From an uncultured Tenacibaculum sp. (GTDB taxonomy: Bacteria; Bacteroidota; Bacteroidia; Flavobacteriales; Flavobacteriaceae), in assembly GCA_947496185.1 (NCBI GenBank), contig CANMCD010000001.1:186001-250000 (forward strand): DNA of 64,000 nucleotides, read 5' to 3'. Below, one piece after another: positions 38,228 through 47,337 of this stretch. The position numbers and the translations under genes were made by a program. Positions within the stretch are counted from its first letter, which is position 1. Every line of letters starts with the position of its first letter. The notes below the pieces were generated by a model that had not been told where the DNA came from, did no database searches, and saw only the letters and a program-made list of their open reading frames with translations.

Positions 38228-38772
38228 AAACCTATATAGTTTTATTGAGAGGGATTAACGTATCTGGAAAAAATAAACTTCCAATGCAAGAATTAAGAAA
38301 GCTCCTAAATGAGCTAAATTTTCAGGAAGTGAAAACATACATTCAAAGTGGAAACATTGTACTGAACTCACTTGAGAATAAAACTATGATAACGAGTCAA
38401 ATAAAAGAAACCCTTAGAAAAAATTTTGGTTATGAAATTTCGGTAATTGTAAAAACCATCAAAGAATGGGAAACAGTGATTAGGGACAATCCGTTTAAAA
38501 GCAAAGAAGAAAAACAACAGTATTTTACATTTTTACAAGAAGTGCCAGATTTACTAGAGTTCCAATTTCAAAAGGAGAAAGATGATTATAAAATACAAGG
38601 AGATGTGGTATATGTGTATGTTGTCGAAGGTTATGGAAAAACAAAACTGAATAACAATTTTTTTGAAAAAAAATTAAAAGTTTCGGCAACTACTCGTAAC
38701 TTTAAAACAACTAAAAAGTTATTAGAACTAGCAAAAGAAAGTGATACGACTAGTAATATCAAGCTCTTGTAA
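38224..38772 (+). CDS. DUF1697 family protein
   Basis: 182 aa, a normal length for DUF1697: the N-terminal YIVLLRGINVSGKNKLPMQE and VKTYIQSGNIVLNS are diagnostic. The family has no established biochemical role. Its ATG overlaps the kmo stop by 4 bp, so it is translated with the kynurenine genes; whether it contributes to the pathway is unknown. Confidence 0.9.
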   Translation: MKTYIVLLRGINVSGKNKLPMQELRKLLNELNFQEVKTYIQSGNIVLNSLENKTMITSQIKETLRKNFGYEISVIVKTIKEWETVIRDNPFKSKEEKQQYFTFLQEVPDLLEFQFQKEKDDYKIQGDVVYVYVVEGYGKTKLNNNFFEKKLKVSATTRNFKTTKKLLELAKESDTTSNIKLL

Positions 38773-38855
38773 AGGAAAAGGGAAAAGGAGTATTTTATTG
38801 TGACTATTTCAAATAACAACGTATATTATAGTAACTAAAAATTAACAAACGAAAC

Positions 38856-39266
38856 ATGGAAAGTAAAGTCATAAAAGGAAAAGCAGTGCCAAGAGGAAAG
38901 TTTCCCCATGTGAAGCGAGCAGGAGACTTTATCTATGTATCAGGTACGAGTTCAAGAAAGCCAGATAATACATTTGAAGGAGTTATTGTAGACGAATTTG
39001 GAACGACCAATTTGGATATAAAAAAGCAAACCAAGGCCGTTATTGAAAATATAAAAGACATTCTTAATGAAGTAGGAGCCGATTTGAAGGATATTGTTGA
39101 TGTAACTTCCTTTTTGGTTAATATGAATGATTTTGGAGGCTATAATGAAGTATATGCTGAGTATTTTGATCATAGCGGTCCTACAAGAACTACGGTTGCA
39201 GTACACCAACTTCCTCATCCACATTTATTGATAGAAATAAAAGTAGTGGCGTTTAAGCCTGTTTAG
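38856..39266 (+). CDS. amnD: 2-aminomuconate deaminase (RidA family)
   Basis: 136 aa RidA/YjgF-fold protein. [20 protein letters not shown] (residues 28-47), the central [20 protein letters not shown] and [19 protein letters not shown] match the aminomuconate-deaminase branch rather than generic RidA. In the pathway it hydrolyses 2-aminomuconate to 4-oxalocrotonate/2-oxo-3-hexenedioate with release of ammonia. Context (between kmo and the aminomuconate-semialdehyde dehydrogenase) supports the assignment. Its TAG shares a base with a possible GTG start of the next gene. Confidence 0.85.
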   Translation: MESKVIKGKAVPRGKFPHVKRAGDFIYVSGTSSRKPDNTFEGVIVDEFGTTNLDIKKQTKAVIENIKDILNEVGADLKDIVDVTSFLVNMNDFGGYNEVYAEYFDHSGPTRTTVAVHQLPHPHLLIEIKVVAFKPV

Positions 39267-39274
39267 TGATCACA

Positions 39275-40726
39275 ATGTTTACAATTAAAAATTATATTGA
39301 CGGTACGTTTGTAGATCCAATTTCAAAAGATTGGATTCCAAATTACAATCCGTCTGTAGGACAAGTCTATGCAGAGACACCTAACTCCAGTAAAGAAGAT
39401 GTAGAAATTGCGTATAAAGCAGCTCAAAAAGCCTTTCCTTCTTGGTCAAATACCCCCTTAGAAGAAAGAAGTAAGATTTTAGGAAACATAGCCAAAAGTA
39501 TTCAAGATAAATTATCCACCTTGGCAGTTGCGGAGGCAAAGGATACGGGAAAACCGTTGCATTTGGCGACTAAAGTGGATATTCCTAGAGCATCGGCTAA
39601 TTTTCAGTTTTTTGCAGATGCTATAACGCAATTTTCCTCAGAATCTCATGAGAGTGTGGGGCAAAATGCGGTAAACTTTACATTGAGAGAACCTTTAGGG
39701 GTAGTAGCGTGTATTTCTCCATGGAATTTACCCTTGTACTTGTTTACTTGGAAAATAGCTCCAGCCATTGCTGCAGGTAATTGTGTTATCGCAAAACCTA
39801 GCGAAGTAACGCCAATGACTGCCTATTTATTGGGAGAAATCTGTATTGAAGCAGGCTTGCCTTCAGGAGTACTTAACATTGTTCATGGTTTAGGAAGTAC
39901 TACAGGGCAAGCAATTGTAGCACATCCAGCCATAAAAGCAGTATCTTTTACAGGAGGAACAAAAACAGGGGCACATATTGCTAAAATAGCTGCTCCGATG
40001 TTTAAAAAACTTTCCTTAGAATTAGGAGGAAAAAATCCGAATATCATTTTTGCAGATTGTAATTATGAAAAAATGTTAGCAACAACGATTCGTTCTTCTT
40101 TTGCAAATCAAGGACAAATTTGTTTATGTGGCAGTCGAATTTTTGTAGAAGAAACCATTTATGAGAAATTTAAAAACGATTTTATAAATAAAGTAGCGAC
40201 ATTGAAAGTAGGAAATCCTTTTGAAGAGGGGACTAATCTAGGCGCTTTAGTATCTAAGCCGCATTTAGAAAAAGTACTTTCTTATATTGATCGAGCTTCA
40301 GAAGAAAAAGCTACCTTACTATTTGGTGGTAAACAAGTAATCGTAAAAGGATGTGAACAAGGATATTATCTTCAACCGACAATTATTGAGTTAGCGGATA
40401 ATAATTGTGTATTAAATCAGGAAGAAATTTTTGGCCCAGTGGTCACGTTATTACCTTTTAAAACAGAAACAGAAGTGTTGAAAATGGCAAATGATGTGAA
40501 ATACGGATTATCTGCGACATTGTGGACGAATAACTTGGCTAGAACCATGAGAATGACTAAGAAACTCGAAGTAGGGATTGTATGGGTTAACACATGGTTG
40601 ATGCGTGATTTACGTACTCCTTTTGGAGGTAAAAAGGCAAGTGGAATGGGTAGAGAAGGAGGACTTGAAGCCTTACGTTTTTTTACCGAACCCAAAAATA
40701 TTTGTATTCAATACGATGAAAATTGA
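39275..40726 (+). CDS. amnC: 2-aminomuconic 6-semialdehyde dehydrogenase
   Basis: 483 aa NAD-dependent aldehyde dehydrogenase. Signatures: SPWNLPLYLFTWKIAPAIAAG (substrate/NAD region), SFTGGTKTG (NAD), the general base in LSLELGGKNPNI (about 248) and the nucleophile in NQGQICLCGSRIF (about 282). It oxidises 2-aminomuconate semialdehyde made by ACMSD. The frame also permits a GTG at 39266 overlapping the upstream stop (TAGTG); I chose the ATG at 39275 because the family N-terminus begins a few residues later. Related hydroxymuconic semialdehyde dehydrogenases cannot be excluded without context. Confidence 0.88.
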   Translation: MFTIKNYIDGTFVDPISKDWIPNYNPSVGQVYAETPNSSKEDVEIAYKAAQKAFPSWSNTPLEERSKILGNIAKSIQDKLSTLAVAEAKDTGKPLHLATKVDIPRASANFQFFADAITQFSSESHESVGQNAVNFTLREPLGVVACISPWNLPLYLFTWKIAPAIAAGNCVIAKPSEVTPMTAYLLGEICIEAGLPSGVLNIVHGLGSTTGQAIVAHPAIKAVSFTGGTKTGAHIAKIAAPMFKKLSLELGGKNPNIIFADCNYEKMLATTIRSSFANQGQICLCGSRIFVEETIYEKFKNDFINKVATLKVGNPFEEGTNLGALVSKPHLEKVLSYIDRASEEKATLLFGGKQVIVKGCEQGYYLQPTIIELADNNCVLNQEEIFGPVVTLLPFKTETEVLKMANDVKYGLSATLWTNNLARTMRMTKKLEVGIVWVNTWLMRDLRTPFGGKKASGMGREGGLEALRFFTEPKNICIQYDEN

Positions 40727-40757
40727 TAAAAAAAGTGAATAGCATAAATAATACGAA

Positions 40758-41534
40758 ATGAACCTACAATTAGAAAATAAAAACGCTTTGGTATGTGGAA
40801 GTACACAAGGTATAGGAAAAGCTACTGCTATGCTTTTAGCGCAAGAAGGAGCTAACGTAACGTTGTTGGCACGTAATGAAGAAAAATTAAAAGCGGTATT
40901 GAGCGAGCTACCCAACAATAAGCAACGCCATACGTATTTGGTAGCAGATTTTTCCAATCCGAAAGCATTGAAAGATAGTGTGCAAGCTTCTTCTATACAC
41001 TATCATATTTTGATCAATAATACAGGAGGGCCTGCTGGAGGCGCAATTTTTGATGCACAAATAGATGAATTTGAAAAAGCATTTACCCAACACCTAAAAT
41101 GCAATCATATCTTGACCCAATTATTGGTGCCTTTTATGAAAAAAGAAGGGTATGGTAGGATTATAAATATTATTTCTACCTCTGTAAAACAACCTTTAGA
41201 TGGATTGGGAGTTTCAAATACCATTCGAGGAGCCGTAGCGAGTTGGGCAAAAACGATGGCAAATGAGTTAGGAGCTTATGGCATTACGGTAAATAATGTT
41301 TTACCCGGTGCGACTAATACTGAACGATTGCATGAAATTATTAATAACAAAGCCAAAAAAACGGGTACGTCCAAGGAGGAAGTTGCTCAGTCAATGAAAA
41401 ATGCATCACCAGCCAAACGATTTGCAAAACCTGAAGAAGTAGGGTATGCAGCGGTTTTTTTAGCCAGTCAACAAGCAGCGTTTATTAACGGTATAAATGT
41501 TCCCGTTGATGGAGGACGAACCAAAAGTCTGTAA
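40758..41534 (+). CDS. SDR family oxidoreductase
   Basis: 258 aa short-chain dehydrogenase/reductase. NAD(P) motif STQGIGKATA (residues 15-24), NNTGGPAGG replacing the usual NNAG, catalytic-type IINIISTSVKQPLDG with Ser, but the usual YxxxK is changed: the following NTIRGAVASWAKTMANE lacks the catalytic Tyr at the expected place, as in some FabG-like SDRs of this subgroup. It follows the dehydrogenase by 31 bp in the kynurenine cluster; its step in the pathway is not assigned. Confidence 0.85.
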   Translation: MNLQLENKNALVCGSTQGIGKATAMLLAQEGANVTLLARNEEKLKAVLSELPNNKQRHTYLVADFSNPKALKDSVQASSIHYHILINNTGGPAGGAIFDAQIDEFEKAFTQHLKCNHILTQLLVPFMKKEGYGRIINIISTSVKQPLDGLGVSNTIRGAVASWAKTMANELGAYGITVNNVLPGATNTERLHEIINNKAKKTGTSKEEVAQSMKNASPAKRFAKPEEVGYAAVFLASQQAAFINGINVPVDGGRTKSL

Positions 41535-41595
41535 ACTTTATTTGGTTTGTGTTATTTTCCAAATAGGATATTTTGACTATATTAAGTTGTTAAAT

Positions 41596-41667
41596 CAAAT
41601 GGTATTTGATAAGAACCCAAGTAATTTTTTTGATTTGTTCAGAAAGAACAAGACCTCATACCATTTG
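41596..41667. repeat. Nested inverted repeat (stem-loop within stem)
   Basis: CAAATGGTAT (41596-41605) and ATACCATTTG (41658-41667) are perfect 10-bp arms; between them TTGTTC AGAAA GAACAA forms a small hairpin (about 41634-41650). Immediately after the right arm is the palindrome GTAATTTGAAATTAC. May be the SDR transcript terminator region or a small palindromic repeat. Confidence 0.5.
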
Positions 41668-41728
41668 TAATTTGAAATTACGGCAAAACAAAATAAAGTT
41701 TTTTCTTTGGATGTAGAAGAAAATTAAA

Positions 41729-41890
41729 TGAACTCATCTTGACTTTTTGTTTTTAACCGAAAATGAGTTAAAATTTGACCAGATGAGGCACTTTTTGAAA
41801 GTCATAGCAACGCTACGAATAAAAAAAGTAACAAAATATGGGCTAATTTCAGCTATTTTTTAGGGAATAGAAAAAGTCAAGATGAGTTCA
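41729..41890. mobile_element. MITE-like non-coding element with 20-bp terminal inverted repeats
   Basis: Left end TGAACTCATCTTGACTTTTT (41729-41748) and right end 41871-41890 are perfect reverse complements over 20 bp, and enclose 122 bp without an open frame. Subterminal ACTTTTT/AAAAAGT and CTCATCT/AGATGAG pairs repeat the terminal motif. No transposase is encoded and no clear target duplication was seen at the ends. Shape and size fit a miniature inverted-repeat element, but mobility is unproven. Confidence 0.6.
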
Positions 41891-41925
41891 ATAGGTACTA
41901 ATTAGTATAATATAAACAAACAAAC

Positions 41926-42456
41926 ATGAGCAAACTAGTAAAGCCTTTAAATTTTAAAAAATGGATTGATGAACATCGCCATTTGCTCAAGCCTCCTGTA
42001 GGAAATAAGCAAGTATGGAAAGACGGAGAGTATATTGTTATGGTAGTGGGTGGCCCTAACAATCGTAAGGATTATCATTACAATGAAACACCCGAATTCT
42101 TTTATCAAGTTGAAGGGGATATGGTACTGAAAATTATTGATGAGCAAGGAAAAATGGTAGATGTAGCAATAAATGAAGGAGACATTTATCTATTACCAAG
42201 TAAAGTACCACATTCACCACAACGTAAAGAAAATACCGTCGGGTTGGTAATTGAATATCCGAGACCTAATGGTGTAAAGGATGCCTTGGAATGGTATTGT
42301 GAAAATTGTGGTAATCAGTTATACAGAGAAGAATTTGCTTTGGATAATATAGAAACAGATATGCCAGTTATTTTCGATAAATATTATTCAAATAAAGAGA
42401 AATGTACCTGTAGTAAGTGTGGTACAATCATGGAAGCTCCCTCAAAAAAACAATAG
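41926..42456 (+). CDS. nbaC: 3-hydroxyanthranilate 3,4-dioxygenase
   Basis: 176 aa cupin dioxygenase that opens the ring of 3-hydroxyanthranilate to 2-amino-3-carboxymuconate semialdehyde. Metal ligands are visible in RKDYHYNETPEFFYQVEGD (His 51 and Glu 57 region) and in KVPHSPQRKE (His near 95). The bacterial-type C-terminus carries a rubredoxin-like Cys4 site, CENCG (about 125) and CTCSKCG (about 164). It lies 35 bp after the inverted-repeat element and 17 bp before acmsd, so these two genes may have their own promoter. Confidence 0.95.
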   Translation: MSKLVKPLNFKKWIDEHRHLLKPPVGNKQVWKDGEYIVMVVGGPNNRKDYHYNETPEFFYQVEGDMVLKIIDEQGKMVDVAINEGDIYLLPSKVPHSPQRKENTVGLVIEYPRPNGVKDALEWYCENCGNQLYREEFALDNIETDMPVIFDKYYSNKEKCTCSKCGTIMEAPSKKQ

Positions 42457-42473
42457 AAATCAACAAATCTAAC

Positions 42474-43559
42474 ATGAAAAACAAAAAACTTCGCATTAAC
42501 GGACATTCGCATTTATTGCCCTATCCAGAGCAGATTCCACAGTTTATGAAAGACAAAGGTATTTTTTGGGTGGACAAAGACAAAAAGTTTATGTTGCAAA
42601 AAGATTGGAGAAGACCCGTAACAGACTCTAGTTTTTTCTTGAATGAGAAGTTAGCTTGGATGGACCATTTTAAAATAGATCATGCCGTGGTTTTAAACCT
42701 TTCACAGTTATACGGGAATGGTTTGCGTCTGGAAGAAATGAAACAGGCTTTGCGTTTTCAAAATGATTACAATGCTCGTATTCAGCAGGATCATCCAAAT
42801 AAATTTACTTGTGGATTTGTGGTACATCCGGGGTTCGTTAGAGGGGCTTGTTGGGAGATTGAACGTTGCGTAGAACAATTAGGAATGCGATTACTTTGTT
42901 TACCCACCCATTATATGGATACTATCGGCACATGGCGTTGTATTTTTGATGATGAAAATGAACCGATTTTTGAATTAGCAAATAAATATAACTTAGCCAT
43001 AGAAGTGCACCCCTATGATGGAGAAAAGTTTATAAAACTCGAAAATACCAGCTGGCGTTTTCACCTGATATGGATGTTGGCGCAATGTGCTGATGCCTAT
43101 CATTTTTTAACCTTGAATGGGTACTATGAAAAATATCCGAATATGCGTGTGTGTTTTGCTCATGGTGGACAATTAGCACAGATGAATTTGGGTAGAAGAA
43201 TTCAAGGCTTTGATGGAAGACCCGATTTATTTGAAGGTAAAGTACACCCAAGAAAAGCGGTAGGACATAAAAACATATTTTTTGATACATTGGTACACGA
43301 TACAGGGTCTTTGGATTTGTTGATTAAAAATCAAGGGGTTAATCAGGTTTTGATTGGCTTGGACGATCCCTATCCACTAGGAGAGATGGAAAGTGATAAA
43401 CAGTCTTCTTATCCAGGGAAAATTCTCGACTTAGCGATTAAGAGAGAAATAATAAATGAAGATCAAAGAGATGAAATGTGGCAAGACAATGTATTACAAT
43501 GGTTGTTTGGTGAAGATCAACAGTCTAAAGATGATTTAGTTAAAAAGATTGTTACTTAA
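42474..43559 (+). CDS. nbaD: 2-amino-3-carboxymuconate-6-semialdehyde decarboxylase
   Basis: 361 aa amidohydrolase-superfamily decarboxylase (ACMSD) with a zinc site. The HxH motif is near the N-terminus (NGHSHLLPYPEQIP), and further ligands are in VHPYDGEKF (about 181), CFAHGGQLA (about 225) and GLDDPYPLGE (about 293, final Asp). It diverts the ring-opening product away from quinolinate toward aminomuconate. The frame extends upstream to 42417 inside haaO, but the ATG at 42474, 17 bp after the haaO stop, gives the normal family N-terminus. Confidence 0.94.
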   Translation: MKNKKLRINGHSHLLPYPEQIPQFMKDKGIFWVDKDKKFMLQKDWRRPVTDSSFFLNEKLAWMDHFKIDHAVVLNLSQLYGNGLRLEEMKQALRFQNDYNARIQQDHPNKFTCGFVVHPGFVRGACWEIERCVEQLGMRLLCLPTHYMDTIGTWRCIFDDENEPIFELANKYNLAIEVHPYDGEKFIKLENTSWRFHLIWMLAQCADAYHFLTLNGYYEKYPNMRVCFAHGGQLAQMNLGRRIQGFDGRPDLFEGKVHPRKAVGHKNIFFDTLVHDTGSLDLLIKNQGVNQVLIGLDDPYPLGEMESDKQSSYPGKILDLAIKREIINEDQRDEMWQDNVLQWLFGEDQQSKDDLVKKIVT

Positions 43560-43675
43560 TGATGGAAATCTGTAGGTAAAATGCAACGGTACCCTAAAAG
43601 ATATGTTAAGCTGTAATATGGCAGTATGGATTAACGTATTAATCCTTATTTTTACTTTTCCATATTACCGCTACT

Positions 43676-44785
43676 ATGTCTGAAGTTACTGAATTTCATA
43701 ATTTATCACATATTTTCATATCGCTTATAGGTTCCGTATTACTTTTGGCGATCTATTATAATATTAGAAAACGATTTTATAAAGTACTAGAAGAAGGCAC
43801 AACTGTCAAAAGAGTAGACAGAGGGTTGTTGTATTTTAGTGCAGGTATGTTGGTTTGGGTTTTTTCAGGTACTTGGGCTTTACTAGCCAATTATTATCAA
43901 TTTCAGCAAAGTTTGACATATCAAGTAGGGGTAAATTTATTTTCTACATTCAATAACCTTTTTTGGTTACTGGCTTTGTATTATGTATATGATGCTCCTA
44001 ACTTTATTTATAGAAATGAAAAAACCGTTAAGCGAATTATTGGTCTAATTCTTTTGACTGCTTCCCTAACATTAGTTTTACCTACAATGATGGGTAAGGA
44101 AACCTATTTTGGCGTCAAAATAATGGTTATTCCTGATTTTTTATTGACTTCTTTTCTTTGCTTAATGATGGGGATTTCTTTTTTCAAAACATTTAGACAT
44201 CGTGATTTAAAACTGGTTGCTTTTATAGCCGTTTTAGTCGTGTTTTTATTGTTTATTTCACAATTATCCGATGTTTTTACGTTTTTTTCGAATGATTTTT
44301 TAAATCAACTAATTCGAGTGATTGCCAAAACATCTTTGGTTGCTGTTTTTCTGGTTTTAGCGACCAGTTGGGTCATTCAATTAGCCCATACACCCAAAAC
44401 GGATGAAATAAAAATTCACTTTTTAGATTGGTCATTAATTGAATTGACGATTCCTTCAAAGGGGATTATTTCTCAAAAAATAGATTTCGGATCAAAAACT
44501 ACTCAGTACAAAAACTTATTAAATTTTGCCTACAAAAGGAAATATAACGAAGCAGACGATCAATCCATTTTAGTTAGTTATGGAGGAGAAATTAAAAGCC
44601 AAACCTATGTAACCAGAATAATTGATAACATCAATTCAATACTTCAATTAACGGATGAAAATAAACTGGAGAGAAAAGACCTAATCACTTTTATCGGAGA
44701 AAGTAAATATCGATTGCGAATTATTCCAAATAATATTTTGATTGATGCTGCTTTATTAGAAGAATTTAAAAATAAAACCGCTTAA
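43676..44785 (+). CDS. Seven-helix membrane protein with cytoplasmic tail, unknown
   Basis: 369 aa. About seven hydrophobic segments lie between residues 10 and 237 (e.g. IFISLIGSVLLLAIYY, LVAFIAVLVVFLLFI), followed by a soluble C-terminal domain of about 125 residues (KIHFLDWSLIELTIPSKG ... LITFIGESKYRLRIIPNN). I do not recognise the family. The shape suggests a membrane sensor. It stands 116 bp after the kynurenine cluster and 149 bp before the peptide transporter; no shared function can be claimed. Confidence 0.7.
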   Translation: MSEVTEFHNLSHIFISLIGSVLLLAIYYNIRKRFYKVLEEGTTVKRVDRGLLYFSAGMLVWVFSGTWALLANYYQFQQSLTYQVGVNLFSTFNNLFWLLALYYVYDAPNFIYRNEKTVKRIIGLILLTASLTLVLPTMMGKETYFGVKIMVIPDFLLTSFLCLMMGISFFKTFRHRDLKLVAFIAVLVVFLLFISQLSDVFTFFSNDFLNQLIRVIAKTSLVAVFLVLATSWVIQLAHTPKTDEIKIHFLDWSLIELTIPSKGIISQKIDFGSKTTQYKNLLNFAYKRKYNEADDQSILVSYGGEIKSQTYVTRIIDNINSILQLTDENKLERKDLITFIGESKYRLRIIPNNILIDAALLEEFKNKTA

Positions 44786-44885
44786 TAACTCCTTTTCTTG
44801 TAATCTAATTTTAAGTTAACTGTTTGTTTTTTAGGGTTACAAAAACTTACAAGTATTTATTTTTTATCACAGTTTACTACAATCA

Positions 44886-44916
44886 TTTGAAAGGATTAAT
44901 GACTCCTATACTTTCG
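44886..44916 (+). promoter_or_regulatory. Promoter of the peptide transporter gene
   Basis: TTTG at 44886-44889, 19-nt spacer, TACTTTCG at 44909-44916 (one mismatch to TAnnTTTG), 18 bp before the ATG. Confidence 0.6.
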
Positions 44917-44934
44917 TAAAAACAACTATATTTT

Positions 44935-46482
44935 ATGAAAAATTATACACCTACAAACGATGTGTTGGGACATCCAAGGGGATTATTTTATTTATTTTTT
45001 GCAGAACTGTGGGAGCGATTTTCTTTTTACGGAATGCGCGCATTGTTGGTTTTATATATGACGAAGCAACTCCTTTTTTCAGATGAAATGTCATTCGGAG
45101 TTTATGCGGCTTATATGTCTTTAGTATATGTGACACCAATGATCGGAGGTATGTTAGCAGATAAAATTTTAGGATTTAGAAAATCGATTATGTTGGGAGG
45201 GATTCTGATGGCATTGGGGCATTTCTTTTTAACTTTTGAACTTCCTGTATTTTTTTATGGATCCTTGGCATTACTCATTGTAGGCAATGGTTTTTTTAAA
45301 CCCAATATTTCTTCGTTTGTAGGTGATTTATATAAAGAAGGAGATACAAGACGTGATGCAGGATTTACCATTTTTTACATGGGTATTAATATTGGTGGTG
45401 CCGTAGCTCCGTTACTGTGTGCATGGGTGGCCGAATTATACGGATGGCATTTTGGATTTGTGTTAGCAGGTATTGGAATGCTTTTGGGGTTGTTGGTGTT
45501 TAAACGTGGACTTACCAAGGAGGTTTTTGAAGATAAAGGCAACATACCAGATGAAGCGATATATTACAGTCAAAAAATGGGGGTGAAAACAGGTAATTGG
45601 GTCACTATTGGTGCTTTTTTATCTGTTCCCATTTTTGCCTTAATTATATATTTATACCAATTTGAACACTATTTGGTTTGGGTCATTTCTTTATTTCTTG
45701 TTGTATATGTAGCTAGTATATTAAAAAAGGTAACCAAACAAGAACGAGATAAATTATTGGTTGCTGTGTATTTTACAATACTATATACCTTGTTTTCTGC
45801 CATATTCGAACAAGCAGGAAGTTCATTGACTTTATTTGCGGATCGTAATGTTAATTTAGTAGGTATGAATGCAGCACAAACTAATAGCATAAACTCTGGA
45901 TTCATAATTCTATTAGCGATTCCTTTTTCTGTATTATGGACGTATTTAGGTACTATAAATAAAAATCCGAATTCGGTCATTAAGTTTGGTATAGGTTTGG
46001 TATTATTAGGGGCTGGATTTGTCATTTTTGGAATGTCTGCTTATCAAGTAGATGAATTGGCTAAAATTCCGATGATATATTTGATATTAGGGTATTTGGT
46101 ACTCACTATTGGAGAACTATTTTTATCACCAATTGGTTTGTCAAAAATTACAGAGTTATCACCTTTAAAGTATTTAGCCTTTATCATGGGGGTTTGGTTT
46201 TCAGCTAACTTTTACGGACATTTTTTTGCAGGTAAAATAGCCAAATTAACAGCGGTGAAAGAAGGAGATTTAGGGGTGTTTTCAAATGGTTTTTTAGGAG
46301 ATATTACCTACTGGGTTACCGGATTATCAAAAGAATTTGTAGTGTCAAAAGGAACAGTGTTTCATCAATTATATACCTATGTCTCAGTATATGCTGGTTT
46401 TGGTGTATTTACAGTGACCATAGGGCTTTTAGTCATTTTGTTTTTTAAACCTATAAAAAAATTAATGTACTCGATTCATTAG
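44935..46482 (+). CDS. Proton-dependent oligopeptide (POT/PTR2) transporter
   Basis: 515 aa, about 12-14 transmembrane helices. Family signature FAELWERFSFYGMRALLVLYM (the ExxERFxYYG proton-coupling motif) at residues 20-40, and GNGFFKPNISSFVGDLY plus DAGFTIFYMGINIGGA (PTR2 signatures) at about 117-155. It imports di- and tripeptides with protons. The peptide-derived aromatic amino acids could feed the neighbouring catabolic genes, which is inference. It is followed by a terminator at 46594-46640. Confidence 0.94.
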   Translation: MKNYTPTNDVLGHPRGLFYLFFAELWERFSFYGMRALLVLYMTKQLLFSDEMSFGVYAAYMSLVYVTPMIGGMLADKILGFRKSIMLGGILMALGHFFLTFELPVFFYGSLALLIVGNGFFKPNISSFVGDLYKEGDTRRDAGFTIFYMGINIGGAVAPLLCAWVAELYGWHFGFVLAGIGMLLGLLVFKRGLTKEVFEDKGNIPDEAIYYSQKMGVKTGNWVTIGAFLSVPIFALIIYLYQFEHYLVWVISLFLVVYVASILKKVTKQERDKLLVAVYFTILYTLFSAIFEQAGSSLTLFADRNVNLVGMNAAQTNSINSGFIILLAIPFSVLWTYLGTINKNPNSVIKFGIGLVLLGAGFVIFGMSAYQVDELAKIPMIYLILGYLVLTIGELFLSPIGLSKITELSPLKYLAFIMGVWFSANFYGHFFAGKIAKLTAVKEGDLGVFSNGFLGDITYWVTGLSKEFVVSKGTVFHQLYTYVSVYAGFGVFTVTIGLLVILFFKPIKKLMYSIH

Positions 46483-46593
46483 TTTTAAAAGGAATGTTAT
46501 ATTATTTGTAATTAGAAATAACCAGCATAAAAACAGGTTTTTTTACAGTAATTTCATATTACAATTGGTGTAACCAGATAGATTTGAGGTAAT

Positions 46594-46640
46594 ATATGCT
46601 TCCTAAAAAATGTTTTATGTTTTTTCGGAAGCATATTTTT
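46594..46640 (+). terminator. Terminator of the POT gene
   Basis: ATATGCTTCC (46594-46603) pairs with GGAAGCATAT (46627-46636) and is followed by TTTT. Confidence 0.8.
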
Positions 46641-46677
46641 AATCTATGTTCTAACATTGTTAGATAGTAGTATTAAT

Positions 46678-47337
46678 TTATTCAAACTTGGTAATAGCAT
46701 GCAGGTCAACTTCACTCCAAGTCTTTGTAATTCCATCAGCTCCCATATGTAGATACTTACAAACTACATTTAATGAATCAAGAGCTTCTTGTGAATCCCA
46801 ATCTAAAAGGTCTATTTTACCATTTAAATTAAAAGTTTTTTCATCAATTGTATACTTAAAAGCTACCCTATTTGTCAATTCATTCATGGTTAGGTCTACG
46901 TATCCGATCGAATCATTATGTATCATTAATTTACCAGAAATAAAGTCAGTATCATTCATAATTCCAAAGAAAAAGTCTTTAATTCTATTGTCTCTAATTG
47001 CCAGAGAAGAAAAAATACTTTCAACAGGAACGGTAAATTCAGTATTATCTATGGCTTCTTTCATACTATTTCCTTTATAGTCTTTATTAAAAATAATTTT
47101 TTTAAATATACCGTTTACAGGGATTTTTTCAGTGGCTTTATAAGCAGTCCACCCAAGAGTTGTATTCGCTTTTTTTAATGAATATTTTGCTGTTGTTGTG
47201 CTATCATTATCTTGAGTAACCTCCACATCATCAATTTGGGAAAGCTCTTCTTCATTTACGTTTAGTTCAATATTATTTTTACAAGATCCTAGATTAAAAA
47301 ATAGAATGCCTAATAATGAGAAGTATAATTTTTTCAT
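46678..47337 (-). CDS. YceI family lipoprotein (paralogue 1)
   Basis: 219 aa. Lipoprotein signal with LGSC (Cys 19), an acidic linker (about 25-48), then a YceI-like lipocalin fold: WTAYKATEKIPVNGIFKKI, FTVPVESIFSSLAIRDNRIKDFFF, GYVDLTMNELTNRVAF and NGKIDLLDW. YceI proteins bind isoprenoid-type lipids in the periplasm; the ligand here is unknown. It is a clear paralogue of the gene at 52585-53214 (same blocks in the same order), and the giant fibre gene lies between them. Confidence 0.85.
   Translation of the reverse strand: MKKLYFSLLGILFFNLGSCKNNIELNVNEEELSQIDDVEVTQDNDSTTTAKYSLKKANTTLGWTAYKATEKIPVNGIFKKIIFNKDYKGNSMKEAIDNTEFTVPVESIFSSLAIRDNRIKDFFFGIMNDTDFISGKLMIHNDSIGYVDLTMNELTNRVAFKYTIDEKTFNLNGKIDLLDWDSQEALDSLNVVCKYLHMGADGITKTWSEVDLHAITKFE

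Larger units (their letters stand above)
41535..41925. other. 391-bp gap holding repeat elements, no gene
   Basis: Non-coding on both strands. It contains two structured parts: an inverted-repeat region at 41596-41681 and a 162-bp element with terminal inverted repeats at 41729-41890, both listed separately. It separates haaO and acmsd from the rest of the kynurenine genes. Confidence 0.7.

Noticed and set aside
41729-41890. Full insertion sequence
   Set aside because: No transposase frame exists between the inverted repeats; only a non-autonomous element is possible.
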